Part shown: piece by piece, positions 1 through 9,116 of the stretch | Layout: every line of letters begins with the position of its first letter | Numbering within the stretch: the stretch's first letter is position 1 | IMG/VR virus record: IMGVR_UViG_3300045135_003095 | Coordinates: 1-34,398 of that record | Origin: a virus | Strand: one strand, 5' to 3' | Length of the DNA stretch: 34,398 bases | Position numbers and translations under genes: made by a program | The notes under the pieces: generated by a model | Databases searched by the model: none | Told to the model about the DNA's origin: nothing | Seen by the model: the letters and a program-made list of their open reading frames with translations, nothing else

Positions 1-194
1 TGGTGGGGACGCGCCGACACGGTCGCGATCTGGCGTAGGTTCTGATCGAGCGCGTTGTCCCCCCGGCGTGTGAGGCTCTACAATGCCGACATTGGTTCAA
101 GCCGCAGCGAATGACCGCTCCCCGCCCTTCGAGACGAATACCTTAGCGGCACACCTCAGTGGATCAAAGTTGTGAAACCAGATAATAAGAACAA

Positions 195-1586
195 ATGGAT
201 TTTGTTTTCTACGATCTTGAAACCACGGGGATCTCGCCTGAGTTCGACCAACCGCTGCAGTTCGCGGCGATTCTGACAGATGAGAATTTCGTAGAGAAGA
301 ACCGGGTTAACCTCCGTTGCCGGTTGGCGCCCCATATCCTGCCGTCACCGCAGGCGTTGGTTGTGACGCGGGTCAGCCCTGATCAGTTAACTGACCCAAG
401 CCTACCATCGCTGTTCGAGTTCTCGCAGCAAGTAGCCGAGTTCACTGAACGATGGTCCCCGGCCATCTGGGTCGGCTACAATACGATAAAGTTCGATGAG
501 GAGGTGCTACGGCAGACCTTCTATCAGAACCTATCACCGAACATTTACGTCACGCAGTTCAATGGCAACACGCGCTTCGATATTCTGCCAGCAGTCTACG
601 CTACTTATGCTCGGGAGCCTGATATCCTGGCCTGGCCCACCGATGACACAGGCCGGCGGAACTTCAAGCTCGACCAACTTGCGCCCGCAAATGGGTTCAA
701 TGCCCATAACGCACATGATGCTTTGGGGGATGTTGAGGCGACCATCCACATCGCACGCCTAATTGCCACCCGAAGCCCAGCGCTATGGTTAGAGTTACTC
801 GATAACGCGCATAAGGCCCGGGTGCAGGGCAAGCTTGAAAGCTTTAAACCCTATGAACTGGTCACCCGATTTGGCGGCGGGGATCCCCGATCCCACGTGG
901 GCTGTTTCTGCGGGTACTCTCATGGCAACAGCGCGCAGGCGGCCTTCTTCGATCTGGATGCCGCGGATCCGTCTGATTTCCTCGAGGCCTCTGATAAGAC
1001 GATCTTTGCGGCAGTGGATGCCACGCCGAAGATCATCAGAGGCGTGTCCACAAATAAAGCGCCCGCGCTCCTGGAGCACTCAGCGCCCAGCGCCGAGCAT
1101 GTGCGCCGTGCTGGGGTCATCGCCGAGGCACCTAAGTTTCGTCAGCGTGTAGGCGCTGCAATGGCGGCTCGCTTTATCGAAGACCCAGACGCCCCACCAA
1201 AGCCGGTTGAGCGACAGATCTATGGGCAGTTTTACTCCAACGCTGACAAACAACTCCTGCAGGAGTTTCAGCGTGTGAGCTGGCCACGACGCCAGGAAAT
1301 CGTGTCGAGCCTTTCGGACCCACGCCTGCGCCAGCTCGGTCGGCGGTTGGTGGCGTTTTATAGTCCGGAGCTGCTGAACGCGAAAGAGATGGCTCTATTC
1401 CAGGGTTATCTGCGTCAAAAATGGTCTTCTCCGGATACCACAGAGACAGAGTGGATGACCCTATCAAAGGCGCGCTCGGCACTCGAAGATCTCAGGGAGG
1501 AAGGTGCAGCTGCTCAGGGTGAACTCGATGAGATTGCTGCATTCATTGAGCGGTGGACATCCCGATCAAAACTACAGACGAGATGA
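195..1586 (+). CDS. sbcB: Exonuclease I (SbcB)-like 3'-5' ssDNA exonuclease
   Basis: This 463-residue protein aligns along its whole length with exodeoxyribonuclease I (E. coli SbcB is about 475 aa), a processive 3'-5' single-strand DNA exonuclease. All DEDDh catalytic residues are visible: D7 and E9 in FYDLETTG, D101 in GYNTIKFDEE, and H174 and D179 in NAHDALGDVEAT. The middle SH3-like and C-terminal helical parts are also present, including a segment near QIYGQFYSNADKQLL that matches the family. It stands alone and is convergent with the PLD gene that ends 55 bp away. SbcB normally acts in recombination and mismatch repair. Next to a DNA-backbone modification system it could equally degrade strands opened by a nickase, but that role is inferred. 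Confidence 0.9.
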   Translation: MDFVFYDLETTGISPEFDQPLQFAAILTDENFVEKNRVNLRCRLAPHILPSPQALVVTRVSPDQLTDPSLPSLFEFSQQVAEFTERWSPAIWVGYNTIKFDEEVLRQTFYQNLSPNIYVTQFNGNTRFDILPAVYATYAREPDILAWPTDDTGRRNFKLDQLAPANGFNAHNAHDALGDVEATIHIARLIATRSPALWLELLDNAHKARVQGKLESFKPYELVTRFGGGDPRSHVGCFCGYSHGNSAQAAFFDLDAADPSDFLEASDKTIFAAVDATPKIIRGVSTNKAPALLEHSAPSAEHVRRAGVIAEAPKFRQRVGAAMAARFIEDPDAPPKPVERQIYGQFYSNADKQLLQEFQRVSWPRRQEIVSSLSDPRLRQLGRRLVAFYSPELLNAKEMALFQGYLRQKWSSPDTTETEWMTLSKARSALEDLREEGAAAQGELDEIAAFIERWTSRSKLQTR

Positions 1587-1640
1587 AAACCCTTACAAGT
1601 TATCGATGAGAGCCGGCGATCGCACTCCAATTCGACCTTG

Positions 1641-2585
1641 CTATGGTGTCCAGATAGGACTTCTTTCCGATTTATAACTGGTGGTCCGCTCGTGATTATG
1701 CTCGGTGAACTTTTCGTTGTCGCACTCTCGAGCCCACGAAATTAAATTAGACAAAAGGCGTTTTACCTCACGACGCTTAGGTGGCGAAGGGTCGGCTAAC
1801 GCGTCATGAAGTTGGGACGCAAGATGACCAAATTTTACTGCAGTTTGTGTCTCTCTTACTAACCATGCAAAACACGTGCTTGACAGAAAAGCATTGCGAA
1901 TTTCTTTCAATGTAGGGCTATCATTTAATGAAAACAGCTTCAGATCATGCGCTACACCCTCATCAAATTTATCTCCCAACATCAAATCGGCCGGACGCCC
2001 ACAAAGAGGGAGATCGTCTTTACACAGTCTTCCCATGCAATCCGAAGTCAAGCGTCGGATAAATGCGTTTGGCATTTGTATAGGAGAAACTGCGTTTAAT
2101 ATTTCATCATGCCTTGGACATTCGGCAAGTTCACGTTGAATTTCCGCTATCGATTGAGGATCCAAATGCATGGCCTCTCGCTGAAGCTCTTCAACAAAAT
2201 GAATTAGGTCTTTGGAGGGCGCCATCTGAACGGCAGCTTCTATGTTGCCGGCACCATGTTTTAGAGGTAGTCCAGACGAAGTTAAGTTGGCACTGCCGAC
2301 GAACACATGATTGTCAAACAAGAAAACTTTGGCGTGTAGTCTGGGGTGGATAAAAAAAGAGCCTCCCTTTGACATTGTCTCATTCGCAGCTTTAAAGTCG
2401 CTGGCACCCGCCAGTAAATCTGCCAAACGCCATCGGGAAAAGACCTTGAGGTCACATCCTCCATTGACGTCCATTCGCTCCAAAAAACCGCTTTTTACGA
2501 AGCCGCTGACAAGCCAGACACGCTCTGAGCTAGCAGCAGCTTCGTTGACTGCAAAATGAAGCGATGTGCCTGTCAACAGACGCAT
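1641..2585 (-). CDS. PLD-family (HKD) nuclease-like protein
   Basis: A 314-residue protein with one phospholipase-D-type motif: H84, K86 and D91 in LHAKVFLFD, followed by GSANLTSSG at 97-105, the usual GSxN continuation. PLD-family members with a single HKD motif act as dimers, and many are DNA nucleases (Nuc, BfiI). The N-terminal third predicts an alpha/beta fold. The C-terminal half (about 150-314) is unfamiliar and may bind DNA or a partner. The ATG lies 3 nt after the TGA of the TerB-like gene, so the two are co-transcribed and probably coupled. In this context it is the best candidate for the DNA-cutting subunit of a phosphorothioation-linked restriction module. That function is inferred. 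Confidence 0.8.
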   Translation of the reverse strand: MRLLTGTSLHFAVNEAAASSERVWLVSGFVKSGFLERMDVNGGCDLKVFSRWRLADLLAGASDFKAANETMSKGGSFFIHPRLHAKVFLFDNHVFVGSANLTSSGLPLKHGAGNIEAAVQMAPSKDLIHFVEELQREAMHLDPQSIAEIQRELAECPRHDEILNAVSPIQMPNAFIRRLTSDCMGRLCKDDLPLCGRPADLMLGDKFDEGVAHDLKLFSLNDSPTLKEIRNAFLSSTCFAWLVRETQTAVKFGHLASQLHDALADPSPPKRREVKRLLSNLISWARECDNEKFTEHNHERTTSYKSERSPIWTP

Positions 2586-2588
2586 GGC

Positions 2589-2981
2589 TCAAAGCCCCCA
2601 ATACTCTTTCAAAACGGTCACGATAGCCTTTTCATCTTCATGAAATTCATCATCAACGAACGCTACCTCGAAGATGGCATTCATTGCGGCAATTCTAAGA
2701 TCCTGATCCGATATTTTGTCTGCAAGTTTCAGAATTTGCTCACTACTCAACTGCATTTTGTCCGACTGCGCCAAAGCATCTGCATATTGAGCAAGGTTAG
2801 CAACATTGTTTTCAAGATCGGAAAATTTGATCTCACCCCACCCTGCAAGAAGTCTTACCTGTTGTGCTAACTCTTTTGTTTCCCTAGGGTCGACTTTGTT
2901 ATCAGCAACGACGGTGGCAACAATGAGCATCACAGCGGCGTCGACTTCTGAAATGCTTTCGAAATCCAAGGTTGAAGTCAT
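2589..2981 (-). CDS. TerB-like (tellurite resistance TerB family) protein
   Basis: A 130-residue acidic, all-helical protein. The segments AAVMLIVATVVADNKVDPRE near the N terminus and FVDDEFHEDEKA near the C terminus form the paired acidic helix pattern of TerB-like domains, which bind metal and act as adaptors in stress and defence loci. I chose the ATG at 2981 because AAGGAAA lies just upstream. A longer start at 3050 has no comparable site and would run into the divergent helicase gene. It is first in a two-gene unit with the PLD-like nuclease and divergent from the helicase/GHKL pair. A role as sensor or scaffold of the nuclease is inferred from the context. Confidence 0.8.
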   Translation of the reverse strand: MTSTLDFESISEVDAAVMLIVATVVADNKVDPRETKELAQQVRLLAGWGEIKFSDLENNVANLAQYADALAQSDKMQLSSEQILKLADKISDQDLRIAAMNAIFEVAFVDDEFHEDEKAIVTVLKEYWGL

Positions 2982-3038
2982 ATCTTTTTCCTTATGTTGC
3001 TTGGTTCCGATTTCAGTTAGAGGGGTAGCATTAGGGGC

Positions 3039-4685
3039 ATGAACAAACAAGAATCCATTATTGCAAGGCTTGGTGAGGAGCGGTTAACCGAGCTCATTGG
3101 CCCTGAAATTGTTGAGGTTCTCGCAAGTTTGGATCAAAAACGGGCAGGCCCTAAGGCTTTAGCAGAACTTCTTGTCGGTATGGAGGGGCCCGGTATATTA
3201 TTGTCTCGTCCCGACGTGCGTTCTGCAGTTTTTGACAGCTTGCCAGTACAACATGCCACTGAATTGTCGAGAAGACTTGGTCAACCTGGCTTGTCCCCAT
3301 GGGAAGAGCTAGGCCGCACGCGATTTCGCAAAGGCTCTTTTGCAGCAAAAACATTGTTGAGTTGGTTGGAAATCAATGAATGGGACATAGAGGACATTGA
3401 TGCTTCGGGTGTCAAGCATGATAAAGTTTCTTCTGTTGACCCCGAATATCCCCTTTTTGCCCATCAAATATTGGCGATTCAAAGAGTTCACAATGCACTA
3501 GATAGTGAGTTCGGCAGGGTAATTCTACATATGCCAACAGGATCGGGTAAAACCCGCTCCGCAATAAATGTTATCGTTGATCGCCTTCGTGGTGAGCTTT
3601 CAGACGGGCGGTCAGCGGTTTGGTTGGCGCATTCGGAAGAACTGTGCGAACAAGCCGCTTCTGAATTCGAAACTGCTTGGAAGCTGCTCGGAAACCAAAA
3701 GGTCAATGTTATCCGGCATTTTGGGCCACATGTATCAGAAGAAATTCAGGACCTATCAAACTCTTTCGTAATTTTGAGTTTGCAGTCGGCTCATTCCTTA
3801 GCATTTAGTTCGAAACGTGATGGGATGCTATTTGCGATTGGTCGAGCAAGTGGGCTCGTTGTGATTGATGAAGCCCACAAAGCCACAGCTGAAACATATA
3901 AGCACGTTTTGAACCTCTTAGCACCTCAGGGAAGCACCAAACTTCTTGGTCTAACTGCGACACCGGGCAGGAGTTGGGCCGACATCGATGCTGACGAAGA
4001 ACTTGCAGATTTCTTTGGCCGTAAAAAAGTGACTCTTGAGGTTCAAGGTTTTAACAATCCCGTCGAATATCTGGTTTCTGAGGGGTATCTAGCGGCAGTT
4101 CAAACTGAAGAGATTAGATATCTGGGAGGGTCAGATCTTTCGGAAAAGGAGATCGAACAGTTAGCCCTCACTGGGGATGTTCCGAGGACTGCTTTGAAAC
4201 GCATTGGCAAGGACGCTGCGCGAAATTTAAGAATTCTTTTGCGAGCTGAAAAGGAAGCTACCGACGGGAATTCAATCTTAATTTTTGCTTGTTCGGTAGA
4301 ACACGCAAACGCACTAACAGCGTTACTTAAACTTCGACATGTTTCGGCAGAATGCGTGACAAGTTCTACCCCGAGACAGGTAAGGCGCCGCTCAATAGAG
4401 AAGTTCAAGTCTGGTGAGATCTCAGTGCTTTGTAATTACGGGGTTTTGAGCACTGGTTTTGATGCCCCAAAAGCGAACGTCGCTATAATTGCGCGCCCAA
4501 CCCAATCTCTGGTTTTATATAGCCAAATGGTTGGGCGTGTAATTCGAGGACCTCGAGCTGGAGGCACAAAAGCCTGCAAAGTGGTTACAGTCGTTGACCA
4601 AAAATATGGATTTCGGAACCTAGGTGAAGCATTCACCTTTTGGGATGACCTTTGGAAGGAGCATAAAGAAAATGGACGGAACTGA
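3039..4685 (+). CDS. SF2 DEAH-box helicase
   Basis: A 548-residue superfamily 2 helicase. Visible motifs are Walker A PTGSGKT (166-172), DEAH (277-280), TATPGR (306-311), LSTGFD (470-475) and QMVGRVIRG (496-504), so both RecA-like domains look intact. The architecture resembles restriction-enzyme-type (ResIII) helicases and translocases. About 130 N-terminal residues precede the motor and are not recognised; they may contact a partner. The start has a GAGGGG stretch upstream. It shares 14 bp with the next gene, whose ATG lies inside its last codons, which indicates tight coupling. It is divergent from the TerB-like gene across 57 bp. With the GHKL ATPase, PLD nuclease and TerB it probably forms the effector half of the Ssp island; which subunit acts on which DNA is unknown. 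Confidence 0.88.
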   Translation: MNKQESIIARLGEERLTELIGPEIVEVLASLDQKRAGPKALAELLVGMEGPGILLSRPDVRSAVFDSLPVQHATELSRRLGQPGLSPWEELGRTRFRKGSFAAKTLLSWLEINEWDIEDIDASGVKHDKVSSVDPEYPLFAHQILAIQRVHNALDSEFGRVILHMPTGSGKTRSAINVIVDRLRGELSDGRSAVWLAHSEELCEQAASEFETAWKLLGNQKVNVIRHFGPHVSEEIQDLSNSFVILSLQSAHSLAFSSKRDGMLFAIGRASGLVVIDEAHKATAETYKHVLNLLAPQGSTKLLGLTATPGRSWADIDADEELADFFGRKKVTLEVQGFNNPVEYLVSEGYLAAVQTEEIRYLGGSDLSEKEIEQLALTGDVPRTALKRIGKDAARNLRILLRAEKEATDGNSILIFACSVEHANALTALLKLRHVSAECVTSSTPRQVRRRSIEKFKSGEISVLCNYGVLSTGFDAPKANVAIIARPTQSLVLYSQMVGRVIRGPRAGGTKACKVVTVVDQKYGFRNLGEAFTFWDDLWKEHKENGRN

Positions 4686-6501
4686 ATTGGGCGCAAAAGT
4701 CGAAACAACGGAATTTTTTGATATCGTTCCTCCGCAACTTGCAATTAAAGCCATGCGTTCGAGTGGCTTTAAAAGCACCGATCATGCGGTCGCGGAATTG
4801 ATTGACAATAGTATTCAAGCTGGGCTTGCTTCTGGAAATGATGTTACAAATGTAGAAGTGCTTTGCATCGAAAGACCCGTTCAAATTGGTGTACGGCAAG
4901 CGCATAGAATTGACGAAGTAGTTGTCTATGATAACGCGTCAGGTATGAGTCCAAGCCTCCTCCGCAAGGCGTTGATGTTTGGTTCTGGAACAAACCTGGA
5001 TCCTGAAAATCAGAAAGGGATTGGTAAATTTGGTATGGGATTGCCTAACGCATCAATATCCCAGTGTAAAAATGTGGATGTTTATTCATGGCAACAAGGA
5101 AAATGCTACTTCACAACTCTAAGCGTTGACTCGATTTTAGAAGGACGTATGCGGGAGGTCCCAGAGCCCGTCGAAAAAGAAGTACCTGCTACCTACAAAC
5201 AACTCATCAAGTCCGAGATTGGCGAAAGTGGGACTATTGTGATTTGGCGCAACTTGGACAAAACCACTTGGGTCAGACATAAAGCATTCTTTAGAAACTC
5301 CGAGTTCCTGATAGGAAGGTTATACCGGAGGTTTATTTCAGATGGATCCGTGAAAATACGCTTTGGTGCGTACAATTCTATTGATCACGAAAACTTTGAA
5401 TTCATGGACGAACTATTTGTTCGTGCAAATGATCCCTTGATGCTATCCACTGGGACATCTGCCCCAGATGAATTCGCTAAATCTCCTGCTTTTGAGGAAT
5501 TCGGCGCGCATGATGAACTAACGGTATCTCTTCCCGATGGGAGCGAAAGCAAAATCGTTATTAGGTATTCCGTTGCGAAGCAAGAGACCAGGTTAGCAGG
5601 CGAAGGCGGCGGGGCCGGGGGGCATACTCCTATAGGAAAATTCTTGAAACGCAATGTGGGGGTCAGCGTTGTTCGAGCCGGACGTGAGCTTGAGATGAAC
5701 CAAACTTGGGTCAATCCAAGTGAGCCTCGCGAGCGTTGGTGGGGCATAGAAATTGAATTTCAGCCGGAACTTGACGACATTTTTGGCGTCACCAACGACA
5801 AGCAAGCAGCAACTAACCTTTACTCGGCTGATTACAAGGAAGATGCCGACGATTTGGGTATGACCCCTAGCGAGTTAATGGAGCAATTACAGGAAACAAA
5901 AGATCCAAAGCTGGCAAACTACAGGGTTTCAAACGCAATTGCTATAAGACTGAGAACCTTGCGTGAACATATTAAGAAGCAGAACGCAGGCAGTCGCCAA
6001 ACCAAACAAAAGACAAGGCGGGCCGAGGCAACCGCCACCAAGGTTACGGAAATCCGCGCAGCACAAAAAGCAACGGCTTCTGACGTTGCTTTTCAAAATA
6101 CATCCGATGATGAGCGTAAAACTGTCATAAAAAATGCCTACGTGGAGTCAGGTTATGATGAAGGCCATGCGGACGCCCTTGCAGTAGAAGCGGTAAGTTC
6201 AGGCGTACGCTATATGTTTACCGAAGCTTCGCTCTCCTCTCCCGCAATTTTCGACCTTGCTCAGGAAAGGGGCGAATATTTTATCAAGCTCAACACACGT
6301 CATCCCGCATTCAAGAACTTCATAGAATTGATGCAGGATGATGATGGGGATGAAGAAGCGCCTGCCCTAGTAGGTCTCAAATTGCTTTTAACGGCATGGG
6401 CTCGGATGGAAGATGAAGCAAGCGATAGGGAGCTTGATGTGCTTCAGGACATTCGATTGTCGTGGGGCCAAATGGCCCGTGATTTTTTGCGGGAACTCTG
6501 A
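4672..6501 (+). CDS. GHKL (Hsp90/MORC-type) ATPase
   Basis: A 609-residue protein with an N-terminal GHKL ATP-binding domain: the N-box AVAELIDNSIQAG (E42, N46), the G1 box VYDNASGMS (D87) and the G2 box GIGKFGMGLPNAS (116 onward). A transducer-like second domain follows. Residues about 440-490 are a lysine/arginine-rich, probably coiled stretch with several KQK and RRAE repeats, and an acidic C-terminal helical domain ends the protein. The layout recalls MORC and MutL-like ATPases that clamp around DNA on ATP binding. I chose the ATG at 4672, preceded by GGAAGGAG and overlapping the helicase stop. A longer start at 4624 lies deep inside the helicase gene. It likely works as a DNA clamp with the helicase; this is inferred. 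Confidence 0.85.
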   Translation: MDGTELGAKVETTEFFDIVPPQLAIKAMRSSGFKSTDHAVAELIDNSIQAGLASGNDVTNVEVLCIERPVQIGVRQAHRIDEVVVYDNASGMSPSLLRKALMFGSGTNLDPENQKGIGKFGMGLPNASISQCKNVDVYSWQQGKCYFTTLSVDSILEGRMREVPEPVEKEVPATYKQLIKSEIGESGTIVIWRNLDKTTWVRHKAFFRNSEFLIGRLYRRFISDGSVKIRFGAYNSIDHENFEFMDELFVRANDPLMLSTGTSAPDEFAKSPAFEEFGAHDELTVSLPDGSESKIVIRYSVAKQETRLAGEGGGAGGHTPIGKFLKRNVGVSVVRAGRELEMNQTWVNPSEPRERWWGIEIEFQPELDDIFGVTNDKQAATNLYSADYKEDADDLGMTPSELMEQLQETKDPKLANYRVSNAIAIRLRTLREHIKKQNAGSRQTKQKTRRAEATATKVTEIRAAQKATASDVAFQNTSDDERKTVIKNAYVESGYDEGHADALAVEAVSSGVRYMFTEASLSSPAIFDLAQERGEYFIKLNTRHPAFKNFIELMQDDDGDEEAPALVGLKLLLTAWARMEDEASDRELDVLQDIRLSWGQMARDFLREL

Positions 6502-6517
6502 AAGCGCATAAATGATT

Positions 6518-6556
6518 GTTTTGACCGGCGCATCGCAGTATTGGGCCGGTCAAAAC
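6518..6556. repeat. 12-bp perfect inverted repeat between convergent genes
   Basis: GTTTTGACCGGC and its exact complement GCCGGTCAAAAC flank a 15-nt loop, between the convergent GHKL ATPase and methyltransferase genes. The position suggests a bidirectional terminator. However, the T-rich part is on the 5' side of the stem and the A-rich part on the 3' side, on either strand, so no U-tract follows the hairpin. It may block RNA decay or act as a protein site instead. Confidence 0.6.
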
Positions 6557-6574
6557 AAAAGGAAATCGCCACGT

Positions 6575-8503
6575 CTAAATATTTCTTATAAAGAGATCGA
6601 ATTCCTGCGCTGATGGCCCGTACCCAGAGAAATCAAAATTCGTAATCTTAGACAATTGGCGGTCAAATTCTGCTTGCTTGACGTAGCCTACCGACTCCTC
6701 AGGTAGGTAAAGTGATTTCATGTAAAGATATTGTCGATTTTCATCGTCGTAATCGAAAATGTGCACTTGCTGCGAGCGCATATCTATTTTGATCCGCTGG
6801 CGCAGTACCGGCAGTAGGTCCTCAAAATTCTCATATAACAACAAGGTCAATTTTCCTGTGTTCATGTGAATTTTGATCATGTCGGCCTGTTCAACGTCAC
6901 CGAACAGAATTGACCCACAGGCTACGTAACACCGAAGTATAGCTTGGAGGTTACCAAGCTGAGATTGATGGAACTGGAATTGGTGGTCTGGTAACAAATA
7001 CCCCAAACCTTCGTCTGCGGCGTCTTCCACGGCTTCACGCACCTTCGCTTCGTTCCCAATTGAAAACAGTAGTTCTCGGGCAGCGATTTGAGCGTTAGCG
7101 TAATTCCCCCAAAATTGTTTCAAGTCTTGCTGTAACCGTTTGGGGAGCTGCCGATACGGCTTATGACGTGAAAACAGCTCCAGCGCGAAATATAGCAACA
7201 GGTCTTCTTTTCGCTGCGCCGCCACTTTATCAAGCTCTTCCTGCGGACACAGCTTCTCAAGGCAGTAGTGCTGGGCGGTATTGAAGGCCACGCGGTTGAC
7301 TTGAAGAGCTTCTGAGAGTTCGGGAGGCATTTCGTCCGAATGAATAGGGCGACCTAGCTCCATGATTTCCGCACCAAGCGCCTCTAATGCAGGTGTGACC
7401 TTTTCCAATCGATCAATTGAAGGTTTTGGCTTCCGGCGAGAGCGCTGTCCACTTAGATTGGCGGTGCTTCGAATACCACGAGCGTATCGATTGATCTGGT
7501 ACTCTTGCAGTGCAATTTCATCTTTAAAGGCGAAAAAAATTCCTGGGGCCACTGCAACCGGTTCCACCCCGATGACATCTGAGATGTAGGATTTTAGCTG
7601 ATCTTGCGTATAGTATTTCTGGAAAGTATTCCGCGAGGTTAGGAATCCGTCTTTGTACGGTTTTGCATTTTCAATCGAAGCCGCGCTCGGAGACATCACG
7701 GCAACGCTGAGCGCTTTATCCGCTAGGTTCCAGGCTCTCGATAATGCTTGCCGTCGCTCGTCAGGATTTTCAATTACGTTGAGTACAAAACCGATGTTTA
7801 CCACGGTACTCTTTATTTTTGGGTTTTCTGGGGCAAAATGCGGGTCCCACCCGGCTGCTTTGATCCCACCTGCATTTAGTGTTTCGACATCATCTCCACG
7901 GCCACAACCGTAATCAAATAGAGTGTCACCGTTGGACAACACGCCCTGTCGAATAAGCAATTGAACTGGCTGCGATAGTTGATAACGGGCAAGGGCCGTC
8001 CGGTATCGCTCAACCGTTATTCCCGTTGTCTCAGATTGTTTTGTAATCTTGTGACCGTTAATTGAAATTCCATGACTAGCGAGGCGAACCCTCCACTGTT
8101 CTTTGAAGCCGATCTTGTGGGGCTCATAAAACACCCCAAGCCGGTCCAAACTCTCTGTCAATTTGGAAAAGTCCTCGCGACCCGGATGATCGGGATGAAG
8201 CAGGAGTTCTTTCCGATGTAGGATCGGCGGGTTTGACTGTTTGGAAAAGTCACGCAGACTCTTTCGACCATCAAGAAGGTCGAAGCGAACGCTCTTCCTC
8301 AGTTCGGGAAAAGCAGCTTCCGCAAAGTCTTGATAAGTCAGGAAAGCAACGTTTTCGTTGCCGATGCGGACTACGTTCCAATCTCTTTCTTCTTTTACGA
8401 GATTTTGGGCCAGTTCTTGAACAAGCTCTTGGTCCTCCTGTAGAGCAAAGGCAAGGCTTGTCTTGTGGAGGTAAAGATCCCCTGCTACGCGTTTCCCGAT
8501 CAT
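6575..8503 (-). CDS. DNA phosphorothioation-associated putative methyltransferase
   Basis: A 642-residue protein whose N terminus (MIGKRVAGDLYLHKTSL) matches the start typical of the family named DNA phosphorothioation-associated putative methyltransferase. Residues 196-204 (FDYGCGRGD) form an AdoMet-binding motif I. GWDPH at 218-222 fits the following acidic-loop region, and NIGFVLNVIENPDER at 237-251 fits the motif IV region of a class I methyltransferase. The long C-terminal half has no motif I recognise. It is the last gene of the ssp operon, 10 nt after the preceding stop, with GGCGGGGA as ribosome binding site. Its substrate is unknown. It could modify DNA near phosphorothioates or a partner protein. 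Confidence 0.85.
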   Translation of the reverse strand: MIGKRVAGDLYLHKTSLAFALQEDQELVQELAQNLVKEERDWNVVRIGNENVAFLTYQDFAEAAFPELRKSVRFDLLDGRKSLRDFSKQSNPPILHRKELLLHPDHPGREDFSKLTESLDRLGVFYEPHKIGFKEQWRVRLASHGISINGHKITKQSETTGITVERYRTALARYQLSQPVQLLIRQGVLSNGDTLFDYGCGRGDDVETLNAGGIKAAGWDPHFAPENPKIKSTVVNIGFVLNVIENPDERRQALSRAWNLADKALSVAVMSPSAASIENAKPYKDGFLTSRNTFQKYYTQDQLKSYISDVIGVEPVAVAPGIFFAFKDEIALQEYQINRYARGIRSTANLSGQRSRRKPKPSIDRLEKVTPALEALGAEIMELGRPIHSDEMPPELSEALQVNRVAFNTAQHYCLEKLCPQEELDKVAAQRKEDLLLYFALELFSRHKPYRQLPKRLQQDLKQFWGNYANAQIAARELLFSIGNEAKVREAVEDAADEGLGYLLPDHQFQFHQSQLGNLQAILRCYVACGSILFGDVEQADMIKIHMNTGKLTLLLYENFEDLLPVLRQRIKIDMRSQQVHIFDYDDENRQYLYMKSLYLPEESVGYVKQAEFDRQLSKITNFDFSGYGPSAQEFDLFIRNI

Positions 8504-8513
8504 TTTCCCCGCC

Positions 8514-9113
8514 CTATTTTCCCGTCAAGCCAATGACCATCCCGCTGTCATCTGTCATGTTCAGGAAATCCTCATTGGATATCCGTCTGGGAATTCTCTT
8601 TCCTGACAACTCAGACGGACGCATCAAAACAACTTGCCCGCATTTTTCGGGACCGACACTCACATGAAGCGGGTGCTGATCACCATAGTAGTATAAACGA
8701 TCGAATTCGCGTTTCCTTACGATCCATTGTGCGACGATGCGGGTTCCTGCTCTTGTGCTACGGAAATCCACCGCCGCGCCGCCTCTTTCACATATCAATC
8801 GATCTTTTGTGTTCCGCTCATAAGACGCATGCTGATCCAAGGTGGGACTGATATTCCCTTTGATGTGGCGATAGAGCCTTTGACAAGACACTCCGTAGGT
8901 CAATTCAATTTTGCCAAATTTTTCTACCACCGGGTCAAGTATTTCTTCCGCAAGGTGTCTCAATGCCAAGTAGGTTTGGGCGGCCTGCGGGATATTTTCA
9001 GGTCCCAAAATGTGAAATGTCTCACCGCATTCAATTAGGTCTCGGAACTGAAAATGAGCACCGCATTTATCATCCAGGGAGGGGAGATCAGGAGTTTTCG
9101 TTTCCTTTTTCAA
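8514..9113 (-). CDS. M15-peptidase-like small protein in ssp operon
   Basis: A 199-residue protein that resembles the hedgehog/DD-peptidase (M15) fold. It has HFQFRDLIECG at 20-30, a possible zinc-ligand set H95 (DQHAS), D116 (GGAAVDFRS) and H150 (PLHVSVGP), and FDRLYYYGDQ before the last histidine. In classical M15 enzymes the first His and the Asp are only about seven residues apart. Here they are 21 apart, so catalysis is uncertain. There is no signal peptide, so it is cytoplasmic and unlikely to cut cell wall. It lies between sspD (40 bp upstream) and the methyltransferase (10 bp downstream) and is probably a dedicated partner of the modification system. The start is a TTG directly after an in-frame stop. 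Confidence 0.6.
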   Translation of the reverse strand: MKKETKTPDLPSLDDKCGAHFQFRDLIECGETFHILGPENIPQAAQTYLALRHLAEEILDPVVEKFGKIELTYGVSCQRLYRHIKGNISPTLDQHASYERNTKDRLICERGGAAVDFRSTRAGTRIVAQWIVRKREFDRLYYYGDQHPLHVSVGPEKCGQVVLMRPSELSGKRIPRRISNEDFLNMTDDSGMVIGLTGK

Positions 9114-9116
9114 AGC

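Noticed and set aside
1-194. A possible truncated gene at the left edge
   Set aside because: Short open frames exist but none resembles a known protein and all stop early on the plus strand; I cannot support a call.
496-1482. Overlapping open frames on both strands inside the exonuclease gene
   Set aside because: They lie within a full-length conserved gene and encode no recognisable domain.
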